A stretch of 64,000 nucleotides of DNA from positions 12,896,001-12,960,000 of the forward strand of contig OY720098.1 in assembly GCA_963082875.1 (NCBI GenBank). The letters are read 5' to 3'. Of the stretch, positions 23,601 through 34,700 are shown piece after piece (position 1 is the stretch's first letter; every line of letters begins with the position of its first letter). The position numbers were made by a program, and so were the translations under genes. Source of the DNA: Corella eumyota. Its lineage: Eukaryota > Chordata > Ascidiacea > Phlebobranchia > Corellidae. The notes under the pieces were generated by a model. It did not search any database. It worked only from the letters and a program-made list of their open reading frames with translations, and was not told the origin of the DNA.

Positions 23601-25110
23601 TAAGGTTAAAAAATTAATTTTAATTATTAATTTAGCCTGAAAGTCGATGTCGTTGTGATATAAACAATCAAATAAACCCCTTTAACATTCCACTTGACGA
23701 TGATGGTGGTACCGCAAGAAATTTTACGTTTGTTTTTTCACCAGTGGGCAGTATATCTCTACCTCGACAAACGGTACATATTGATGATAATTTCTTTGGT
23801 ATAGTATCCTTGGCTTTGGATTACGGGCTGAGATGTTTTAAATTTAAGTCGCACGAATTCCACATAGATTTTTAAACACAAACTACGTAATAAAATATTT
23901 ATAACAAAGTTATTATATTCTTTACAGACATGTAAAGATGTAATGTGTGGAACTATAAATTGCGAAATCAATGAACTGCGTGCATTTCAGAACGTAACAA
24001 TCTTAGCTTATTTTAAACTGTGGCTACCATCTTTAGCACAGGTAAGAATTTTATAGACGTAAACTTAATTTTAATTTTAACATTTTGTTTATAAAAATTT
24101 GCCTTCAAAATTGCACGACTAAAAATTTTATAATGTTCTAGGAGAATTTGGCAACATTTCTTTCAAGTAATCTAGATGTTGATACTTCAGCATTACCATT
24201 AAGTCCGCCAGGGGAAATTCGAAAAACTATGGTTAATTTATCAATATGTATATCTTATAAATTAAAATTTTCTGCTTTAAAACTAACGTTGGAGTAAATA
24301 TTTTATTTTTATCCACAGCCGAGAATTTGGGCAATCTATTAAAAATCTTTAATTGTTTTTTTAAATAACAAAAACCCAAATAAAATCGATTTTACATTTT
24401 ATGTTTAGGTTGATTTTTCAATTGCCGAATTCGGTGCCCTAACGGTTCCGGAAATAGCACCAGGGAGTAATTTAGGGGCAATTATTGGGTCTATTGTTGG
24501 AGGTCTTTTGTTGCTTATTATAATTGGACTAGTTTTATGGAAGGCAAGTTTGTAGTTTTATAAATACTCAATATTTTAGATCCTATCCTTAAAATTTGTA
24601 ACTTAAAGGTTAAGGTTTACTTGTACTGTTCTTGGAAAATCTGGGGGCCGTTAAATACGAAAGAGAATCATCTAGGACTGTAAAATACAAAAGAGAGAAT
24701 TAGCCAGGCCAGTGTTAAACGTAAAAGAATTAAGGAGAACCGCAAAGTACAAGAGAGAATTAGGCAGTACCGCAAAGTACAAGAGTGAATTAGGCAGTAC
24801 CGTAAAGTATGAGAGAGAATTATATAGGACCGCATAATACGAGGGTTTTTTTGAGAACCGTAAAGTACAAGTAATCCGACCTTACTATACGTTAGTAAAA
24901 TTAAATTCCTTTCACAAATCACATTACATTCGTACAGCAAACCAAATATATAAAATGTTAAGAAAAAACTTTGATCAAATGTTGTCGGTTTTTTAGGTTG
25001 GCTTTTTTAATAGCAAATATGCTGACAAAAAGAAACTGGCACAAGAAGAAGCTGAAACTTCCCCTGAAGAGAACATCACCGCTAGTGCAGAAAATCTAAT
25101 TCAAACTTGA
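14688..25110 (+). CDS. Integrin alpha chain with inserted I (A) domain, 27 exons, 1256 residues
   Basis: Exons: 14688-14830, 15221-15372, 15537-15595, 15896-16025, 16169-16286, 16601-16704, 16892-17066, 17243-17421, 17510-17577, 17828-18008, 18115-18200, 18326-18559, 18953-19162, 19273-19576, 19730-19878, 20095-20309, 20685-20826, 20980-21096, 21319-21407, 21492-21590, 22936-23050, 23430-23540, 23636-23773, 23928-24041, 24142-24231, 24409-24543, 24997-25110. A signal peptide is followed by FG-GAP propeller repeats. An I domain (about 163-345) has MIDAS residues Asp176-x-Ser178-x-Ser180, Thr248 and Asp278. Ca2+ loops follow (DLNGDSLDD near 503, DVDLNGYDD, DVDFNGYPD), then thigh/calf regions, a membrane helix (about 1196-1218) and a short tail. 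The tail motif is GFFNS instead of GFFKR. It matches the ascidian I-domain alpha chains (Halocynthia alphaHr1 type) known as C3 receptors on blood cells. Intron 26 uses a GC donor at 24544. Confidence 0.94.
18655..18941 (+). mobile_element. tRNA-derived SINE, copy 1 (integrin intron 12)
   Basis: The head resembles a tRNA gene, with an A box in TGGTGTAGTGGTAAG (from about 18662) and a B box GGGTTCAATCC (18706-18716). A body of about 200 bp includes GTAGCGCCCTTGAGTAAGG and CGAGACTGGGTCGGAGTAAC, and the tail is AT-rich. The 3' end reaches the polypyrimidine tract of integrin exon 13 (acceptor AG 18951-18952). Confidence 0.85.
20370..20520 (+). mobile_element. Degenerate SINE copy (integrin intron 16)
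   Basis: Shares GATCGATCCCCACTG and CGAGACTGTGGCATAGTAAC, and a tail like that of the SINE copies at 18655 and 23109, with many differences. It is the oldest-looking full-tail copy here. Confidence 0.5.
21933..22256. mobile_element. MITE with 24-bp terminal inverted repeats and perfect 9-bp target duplication
   Basis: The element is 21942-22247 (306 bp), flanked by identical GTAATCAAG at 21933-21941 and 22248-22256. The left end GAATCGGACTTAATC and the right end in reverse complement GATTACAACTTAATC both continue as YACCTGACG and an AT-rich stretch. The interior is AT-rich with GGATCAACGGATCGAACGG-like subrepeats and no ORF. It lies in integrin intron 20. The superfamily is uncertain: an 8- or 9-bp duplication fits hAT or Mutator-like. 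Confidence 0.8.
23109..23391 (+). mobile_element. tRNA-derived SINE, copy 2 (integrin intron 21)
   Basis: Collinear with the copy at 18655 over its whole length, from GCATCAGCGTGGTGTAGTGG through the conserved body to an A-rich tail (TATATAAAAAAAAAAG). The B box has decayed (GTAGGCACAATTTCC), so it is probably no longer transcribed by Pol III. It ends about 40 bp before exon 22. Confidence 0.85.
24648..24874 (+). repeat. Minisatellite, about 30-bp unit x 7-8 (integrin intron 26)
   Basis: Units begin CCGYAAAGTACAAGAGAGAA and end TTAGGCAGTA. Two neighbouring central units differ at about one base in 30, while the outer ones are more diverged. It lies in the GC-AG intron before the last integrin exon. 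Confidence 0.75.
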
Positions 25111-28100
25111 ATACAAGTTTTAAATAGCAAGCTATAAACTATATACTGTATCTTTTGTGCATTATTTTTTAAATCTTTTTTTTGTAACGTAAGTTACCTC
25201 TATAGTCTTAATTTGACTTTGGCAGTTTAGGACAGGGGTTATATAATTAATTTGGCAATTGGTTTTTGACTTAACAACAAGAGAAAATTGCCGTTTATAG
25301 CCGATTACTTAAAGGTACTACAATATGAAAGCACAACCTTATAAAGTGACCATTAAAAAAAATTAATGAACTAAAGAGGTAATTGAACTAAATTTATTTT
25401 TAAAAAACACTGTAAAAATGTTTGTTTTCGTTTATTCTCCTATTTATAAAAGTAAAGATGTCGAAAAATGTGACTATATTGGAACTAAATGAAATTATAT
25501 TTAGTGCTTAACCTTTTCTTTTCTTCACCGCTTGTAGAAAATAAAGAAGATTATTTAAGTTAATATTATATAAAAACGTAGCAACTAATCTTTAACACAA
25601 TATATCAAACTAAAAATATAAAAAGAGTAAACCAATATTCAATAAAATTATCACATCGACATGGCAACAGAAATATCATTATTTGTTTATCTTGATATAT
25701 CAGCAAAATTAAATAGATTTAATTCACACACTAAATGTGTGAAGTCACGTTAGTCACACATAGTGGGCGTAATTTTCTATTTTTACCCAAATCTTACATA
25801 AACCCGCATTGTAATCAGAAACAACATTTATAACGAAATAGAGAACAAACCATTTACAGCTCTACTGCGTTATCTTATTTAAATAATAAATCATTATCAT
25901 ACTTTACAATAGGCGTTGGATCGTTCGATATAGTATTGTTAGCACAGGTTCGTGTGCCTAGCTACTGTTTGAAATTGTAACTGTTTTCTTTAGCCCACGA
26001 TAAAGAAAATCACTTGAATGAAACCCAACCCACGCAACCATATTAAAGACACACCCTATTAATTAAAAATAAAATATTTTTATTAGAAAGTTATTCCAAA
26101 AAATGTCCTTTATTGTGTTTTCCCAATTTTTAGTAAGTCTTAAGATTGCTTTGTTTTATTAAAAGTATATAGATTTTTTGAGCATTTGTTAAAAATAATA
26201 GAAACAATGTAGTTCGAATAAAGTTTTACACTTCTTTATATTTATTTAATAAATTGACGCCCTTATTGTAATGTTGATTTAATTTGCTATTTACCTACCG
26301 TTAACCGCTTTACACATTACATTTACTCACGTGTGTTTATTTTTAGCCTTCTTCAAGTGCGAATGGGTGTAACGTTATTAACACTAAGTATGCAAAATCC
26401 ACGCGTAAACAAATTTGTTAATTAAAGCTTTAGTAAAGTTCAACCCCATTTAAACTTTGTTGTGAAAAAAAGTTCAACGATTGGCCAAAAATTACTGAAA
26501 TGAAAACAAGTTGATATTTGTTTAAATTGCAAAAACAAACTATGCGCAAGTGAGGTTTTAAAATGTTAAGAAAAAGTTTGTTATTAAATTGTTATAACTA
26601 CACATTAACCAAATCTTTAGATTGTAATATTATTATACATGAACGTTGTGTATATTTCTTTTATTGTCAATTTTCCAAAGTATTTTTAAAACACATTTCA
26701 CATTATTACCGACGTTTTTAAGTATAGTGAAATCTAGATGGCGCTAAAGTTAAAGTGATGTAAAGATAAATATTTGGATATAATAAATATGAAATTAAAA
26801 TTTTAATACCAAAAATATTTGTCCGAATTGTTTTCTCCGTTTCCAACGTTCTCTTTTTGATTTTTACAAGTTTTCTTAGTGATAATTCTAGGTTTGCGGT
26901 CCAAAAAAATCAGATAAGTTTTCATATTTAAAGTTGTTGTTCTGCGAATTTGTTTCTTTTGTGTATTAAGATTGCCAAACATGCTTTGGGAACGTCACAC
27001 TTGACATTCAGAAAAAAAGTATTTCTACGTGTAACCGCAAACTTGCACTAATTGAAATTATCTTGGTTATTTAATTACAAGCGTATTGAAATTGATTAAC
27101 GATATACACTAGGTCTTCATTAGCTTTAATCTGACAGGGAAAAAAGTTGAACTTTTTTATTAAAAAACAAATCTAAAATGTTTGTTTTAGACAAATATGC
27201 TCGATGGGTTGTTATTTTGACAAAAAACAGACGGATATGTTTGTGGTCAGTTATTAGAAATTGAGTAGAACGAACAACTCACACAATCCATAAAATTTTA
27301 ATACCTATGAGTAACTTTGTTTTAAAATGTCTTTTATGTATTGTACCTCAATGCTTACTCATTTTAACCGCAAAAATGAAATTTGTAAGCCAAAATATTT
27401 GCGCGAAAAAGTCCAGGTTGTTTGCTAATTTCGACTCTGTAAATACATTTTTTTGTCAAAAAAAATTAACAAAATTGGCACTAGTTTACCCAACTCTGTT
27501 TACCTTTCGGACTACGCCGATTTGAAGTAGCATGAATGTCGGTTACCAAGCCTAGAAAGATAAAAATCAAAAGAGAACTTTTTTCTTCGTTGTTTCAAGT
27601 TTTATTTAAAAGTCAGCTCGATGGCGAATCTCAAGTCAGATTAGCGTCAAAATGGCTCGAAACAGTTTGAACCAAGACAAAAGTGTAGACAGATGCGAAG
27701 ATAATTTAACAGGCTCAATTTTATTAGTAATTAGATTGCGTAATAGTTGTGGGGTGTGTGATGTAACTTCGAGAAGCGTACCCTGAAATTTGGTTCAGTA
27801 AACAGCATGCCTAAAATGCGGCGAAAAGTGCATCCGCGCCCTTGTTTTGTTACTAAACCACGACATTAGTGATATCCTAATACAAGATTTATATAAAGAA
27901 CGTTAATGGACTTTTATTTGATGTCTGTTCAATTAGGTAGGTATGGTTTATTTGTGTGTCATATTAAAATCTCATTAAGTTTAAGTTGATAGGGCCATTG
28001 TCGCGTGTGTACAGGTCGTTACCCAGTTAAGCCTAAAACAAAAAACTACGTTTCTGTAAATGCTAAATTTGTCGAACCTTGAATAAGCACATTAACACAA

Positions 28101-28710
28101 AAACAAATGTCACAGTCAATGCAAACAAACACGTGTATATGTAAGATTTCATTTCTACTGCGTTATGTCAATTCAGCGGAGCTTTTTGATGTCTATTGTC
28201 AAACTATGTTCAATCAGTAGCATGGGTAGAGAGCATAGAAGTAACAGCTTTAACTACAACGCTACACGAAATTTATCAAAACTTGAGTGTCAACAGTAAT
28301 TAATTAGTTATTTGTCGTATGAGAGATACTAGTAACACTGAACGAAGAATTATACAAACTTTAGTTATACCAAGAAATGTTATATCTAGTATTTCAGCCA
28401 AAAGTCAATAGATTTGGCGACAAACATTTAATAACAGACACTTTTACTTAAATTCTAGCGCTAGATTATTGGTTACGCTATCACGTATGCACTGTTCTTC
28501 TCTTTAAAATACGGCAAAACACCGGCCTTCAGGCAGAATTCCTCAGTTTACTCTTTTTTTGTAATAAATACACACTTGTCAATTAAAAACCTATGTTCGT
28601 ATTGTTTAAGCTATAGAAAATCTCCTTTCGTAATATTTATAATTAATTTGAAGACCCAAGCCAACTGGCAAAGGCCTGTTCTGAACCAGAAAAACCAACA
28701 ACAAAAAAAA
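25111..28710. other. Intergenic region, integrin to olfactomedin gene
   Basis: No coding exon was recognised in 3.6 kb. An AATAAA at 25540-25545 could end the integrin mRNA. The part just before 28711 should hold the 5' UTR and promoter of the olfactomedin gene; no TATA box or clear trans-splice acceptor could be fixed. Confidence 0.5.
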
Positions 28711-31700
28711 ATGCAGAAGTTTATTATATTGATGGCGTGTTATGTTACCGTAACGGCGCAAGACCTTACACAGCCTTCGCAAGCTCCGACGCAGAACAGT
28801 GAAGTGAAGGGTTACTACACGGCTAATCCCTTTACAAATAGTGCGGTTAAAGGTAGGGTATACGACGTGTAAGTAAGTACACAGTTTATTTCTTAATTTA
28901 AAGCAATTCCAATCATTACATTAAAAAAATCAGTTATTAGCATTTTGGTTTTGGTCGATTTTACACAATTTTAAAAATGTAAAGTAAATTGTTTTACTTA
29001 ACCCCAAAATGACCTTAATGGTTTATTACAAGCATAAATTGTAGTCACTAAACTTGACAATATTGACTTTGCACTAATGAGATTAAAAGGTGACAAACCT
29101 GTTATTTCCGATATAGTGTATAATGATGATAACTCGTGTCTTAGGGTTTTGTTATGTAAATTTACATTTGCTGTGGTAACTGCAAAACGCAATAAAGTAA
29201 ACTTTGCGTATATAATAAATCGTGTGTATAATACAAAAACAAACAATAAAAAATAAAATAAGGTCATTTTGGAATAAATAATATTTGGAATTAATTTTTC
29301 ATGTTTTACTTTTTACTGAGATTTGTTAAAATATTATTTTTAATGGCCCAACAACATTATTTTCCAAACCTTAAATAATATTTTAGCTATATCAATCGTA
29401 AGCCGTTGATTTTGTTTAGCAGTTCTTGAACCAATTGTCCCAAGATTAATTCAAGTTCTAGACGACGAACCGATTGACAGCCAGCCTTTGGAAAGGATTG
29501 AGCGGGAAAAGGCAGCAGTTGTTGGGGCTCCTGACGTCGTTGCAGCATTCCCGGTGCAACAAGAGGAACCGGATCAAGACCAGGACGGTACCGAGCCAAC
29601 TGAAATGGAACCGTGCAGATATACTTTTACTATACCAAAAAGCTCACATTGCGAAATTCCTGTATTTGAACCTCAAAAACTAAATGCCGATATTGAGCAG
29701 TTAGCGTTTACTAGGCACCAACGTAATTGGATTGAACGTCATAGGCCACGCATTGTTCAATTAGGACGTGTTGATGACACGCAAACTAAAGATGAATCGA
29801 TTGATTTACTATCCGAGGCGTACGAAAGCTTAACTGGTAGTTTAAAAGTTCAGCTCGAAAACTTAGAACGTGAAATTCGTAGTGCTGCATCGGCCCGCAA
29901 AGCACTTGCCCTTGAAAATCGTAATTTGGGTTTGCAGTTACAAGAGAAGCAAACTACTATTGACAATCTTTCCATAAGGTACATGGACCTAGAAAACGAT
30001 ATGGCCGCTGCAGAGAACAACAACCTTGATTTGCTTAATTGGAAAAATCAGGCAATTCAACAACAAAACTCATTAGAATATTCGAAAGTTGTTTTAACTG
30101 AAAAAGTTGACAGTCTCATGGGGGAGAAAAAAAGATTGGTCGACCATGTTAAAGTATATCGAATGCAAAGTTATAACCTAAGTCAAGATAAGTTGGCGCA
30201 ACAGGTAAAGTATTAATATACTTTTAAATAAATACACGAACTACACTATCGTAAATGAACAAAATATATTTAAAAAAGTCTTATTTGTTATCCAAAAAAA
30301 AACAACAATTCATTTTTTTACTTTTTTTTTAATTGGCACTCCACCTTGTTTTAAAATAAGGTTCTTTTTATTAGGAGGAGGGGTTAAAATAGTATTGATG
30401 TGACTTAAACTTATAACTTTGTGGCCCGTAACGGGATACAACGATTACCAATCGATTTGCCATAAAATTTTATATTTTTTTGAGAATGGGGGTTAAGTTG
30501 TGACGTATTTTTAAGATATGTGTAAACGTTAGGCTCAAGGGTGACCATTGTGGCATTGGTGCGGCCCGCACCCAAAACCTTTTGACTTGTAGACTAATTC
30601 TAAGACCGGTATACCCCACAACTGGAAATAATCGTTTGTTTTTTTATTATTTTAGGAGCGTCTTAACAACATGACCAATCGAATGCGAAGAATAGAAAGG
30701 TTACTGCGAGCAGCAAATAGTAAAACTCAACGAAGTAAGTAAAATTCGATTTGATTCCCATTTAATAATTTATTGCTACTAATTAAGTCATGTAAAAGGT
30801 AAAATGAGGTTAAAATATATTGCCAGAGACCGGAATTTATCTTAACCATGTTGAAAAGGTGATTTTAAATATTTAGCACCATCAATTAGTTAATCGGTTC
30901 GCAAACGTGGCATAGAAAACCTCAATGTGTTAGAAATACAAGCTGATGTTGTTAGGTACTTATCGGTACAGCACCAAAAATCGGCATTTTGTGTGATCAC
31001 AAGTCGTGTCGTGTTAAGCTTACTTTTGTTCTAACCTACTGTCGCCAGGTTTACTATATAAGGTGTCTTTTTTGGCCAAAAGCAAGCTATTAATTGTATT
31101 AAATCTCACGATTTCAAGGGGCGGTTTAGGCGCGCTTATCAACTTAGCAAGCTAATGGTTAGGCAAATATGTTGCTACGTGCTTTTTTAGGCAAAGGTAA
31201 ATCCTTATGCCTCTACTGTTTAAACAACGTTGGTGCAAACGGCAGTGTGGCTTAGTTAAGTTCCTTTCTTAATCAGTCTAAATTCAATTAAAACAACTAT
31301 GAGTGCGTAAGCATCCGGCCTAGTTAATCCCCTTCAAATAGATCGTAAATGTCGTGTTACTTGAATAAAGGGTCTTCTTTGTATTATCTTCTCTGCATGG
31401 GGCGATTTTGTATTTGAATTTCAACCCAAGCATGCGTTTGTTTTTGGGTGCTGCATCCTAACAAGATAAATAAGTTGTTGTTGACTTTATCTAATTCGAC
31501 TGTAATTTCCCATCTAGCACGCGACATGGGGTAGCATTGGGTTTTATCACAGTGTCGAGGCTGTCAACACGTCAATTGGCCCTTAGTCTTTGTCAGGCAA
31601 GGCGGCTTATTGTCCCAGCCTTAAACTCGACAGAATATGACGAATTAGAAACCTCACTGACAATATAAATCGCTCAGTCGCGTGCGACCAGAAACGCAGG

Positions 31701-34700
31701 GAGTTTACAACCATACTAGACCGAGGCTCGCGGTTGATTGCCCCGCATTTTTTGAATACCGACCCGATCTTCTTTCTTTAATGCTGTTTCAAGCTCGTCT
31801 TTCAAATTGCGAGTTGATTTCATTTAATTGATTTGTTTTGATATAACCTTTGCACCAGATAACTGTTAAATAGACTGCTAAATTGCCAAGCGATCAATTA
31901 CAATATATCTTAACTTTATAGACACAGACGTCTAAAAATTATCCAAATCGCCTAGGCTATTGACTACATATCCATCAACGATAGTAGCCCCTTAGCTAAT
32001 TAATCATAAAAGTTTTCTTATTCGCGTGCAAGATGTTTTTGCTTTTTTGGGGGGAGTCGGTAATCTTAATTTAAAGCTAGATCAAAGATAAAAATTCTTG
32101 TAGTCCATTTAGATAAATAGAACACCCTAGTTACTCAGGTTTGGTTAAATTCGGCGTTTTTTTGTGAAAAAAGTATAGTTTTATTTTAAATATTGTAGTT
32201 AAATGTAACTGTGTTTAAACTTAATTAAGGTTAAGTATTTCAAACCTTAAATTCACATGTTTAACGTACAAATGACTTTAAATGCCTTTATTTGTTCAAA
32301 AATTAACTCAGGCTTCTGCGATTGCAATTTGTTTTGTTCGTGTTTTGCAGGACCTAAGTCTTTTACGCATCGTTGCACACGTTTACACAAGCCGGCTGAC
32401 TTATTTTGCTTTGAAATAATTTGGCACGAAAAGATTATTACTGAAAAGAAGCCATGATTTGGCATGTTTAAAACTTAAAGGATATAATTTTTAAGTAATG
32501 AGAATGATTGAAAAAAGTCCAGGTGCGTTTGGGAAATAAATTCACGGCATTTTTTGGGGCATTACTTGTTTTTATGCTAAAATTTTTTTATGCTAAAATT
32601 TAATTTTTTCGTTTAAATTTGATTTGTCTTCCTACAAAACAAAACGCTTTAAGCACGTTGTAATCACACTTTTAAATTGGCATAAGCACATTAAATTCTC
32701 ATTTGCGGTAAAGAACAACGTTCGTTGATAAGTGTTAACCCGGTTAAACTTGAAATTGTAATTAGTTTAACCGAATTAAAGCGGTTTACCGTCCTGTAAT
32801 GTTTCGAAAACAATTCTGTAGATTTTTAAAGTTCGAGTTGGTGTCAAGTTATCTTAAGCGAAGCCAAATTGAACTGAGCTTTATCCTATGTTTTTATACA
32901 AGGCTTTGATCGTGTAAATTACAATCATTAATCAAATCCGAAAGGAATTAAGTTTAATTACCGAACTTTTAAATTTCATTAGACGACGTGTTATTATTAA
33001 AAACCCTAAAAATAATTGATTGTTTAATAAAAAAACAACATATTTTTACCACGCATAAATTATAGTGAACAGCATTTTGACAGACAGCAGTATAATAATA
33101 AATTATTTTTTAAATTGAACACCTAATGTGTATAACCTTGAAAATTGAACTGCAGTTAATATTCTAATATTAAATTTTTATTTATTTATTTTTAAGAGTC
33201 ATGTGGGCGCAGAATTAAAGAAGAAACCAACTTTAATTATACGCGTAAGTTTATTAAAAAATCTAATTTGATAACACAAATATCCTTTTTAAGCAAAAAA
33301 ATTTATACAAGTAACCCCAAAAAGTAATAAGATTTTAGAAGCCTAGAGACGAGGCTAATAGCGTAATAATAACCTTATTGGTTGGTTTTAAAATGTTATA
33401 ACATAAGCGTAACAAAATTGATGGACAGTTAAAAGTGCTCAAAGTCTAAAGCTTAATTAAATTGGGCAGAGAGTTGGCGTAACTTATACACACTAAATTT
33501 TTGTGGTTTAAGCCATTTTATCTTTTTTGCTACCGCGAGTTTTGTTTTATATCCGACGCATTTTGAACAATCCTTTAATAATAAATGACAGCCCATTAAA
33601 TTGTCTATAATGCCATGTTTACCCAGCAATTTATAAACGATTCCATTTTTTAGTAAATAATATAAAACAGTTTTGTCCAAATAAAAATTGTATAAAAAGA
33701 CAGTTATGTTAGCAAATAAATTAAATATTGTTGTAGGTAGATAAAAGGTTGCTTAAAATGAGCCACATGATAATTTTTTATTTGCTAAATATTAGACTTA
33801 TTATCTAATTTTTCGATACGGTAACATAATAAAAATAGTTTATAGTTTATCTTAAGGTAAGTGTTTAACAATTCAACATTTTTTTTAAAATATTGAAAAA
33901 GCATATTTTAATTTGTAAAAAAGCTTTACATAAAAAATGCAAAACAAAATAAAACAAAAATGTTTCTGTTAAACAATCCATTTTGTCTGTTATTAATACC
34001 TTAAGGTTTTAAACAAAATATATTTCAAAAATTAATTACCATTTTTTTTCCTTCATCTAAATTTGTAAAATATGATTTTCTATAATACCAATATTTAAGT
34101 TGCGATTAGATTTCAAATTAAAAAACACATTGTAATTTTATCGGCACGCAAACATTCATTTTGCAATAAGCAATGTCAATCACACTTTAATATATATATG
34201 GATTCGTCAATAATAAAGATTGACTGTCTAAATCCCTATTTGCTTGCCCGGGATTTTCAAGTGAATTGCTTGAAATCTTTCGGTTTAGTTTGAGTGATTG
34301 CATGATTGATTTGACGAAATACAAGTTAGGTCAGGTTACCTGCCAAGTTCATTCCGAGTAGGGGGTCGAAGCGATGCGTGTTAAACATGGATTACCCACA
34401 AATGGGTTCTTTTTTAAAAGTTTAAGCCTTGGTTAATTTTGGTAAATTTTTGCATTAAACTACTTTTAATTATGTTATTAGGATTGTAGGCTTATGCATG
34501 TCAGTTATGACTAATGACTTCTCCTTTTAATACCATTTACTTCTCCATTAATAACTCCGGAATTATTATTTTCAGATTGCGGGAAGTTGGTGAACATTTC
34601 GGGGCCAGTGCCAATCCGACGCTCGGGATCAACAGTAATGGGAAGACAAGGAGTTTGGATGAAGGATCCACTCTCTGCCTTGGGAGACAACAAGGTTTGG

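Noticed and set aside
28998-29267. 89-codon minus-strand ORF in olfactomedin intron 1
   Set aside because: It is bounded by the inverted repeat at 29004/29259, has a hydrophobic AT-driven composition, and resembles no known protein.
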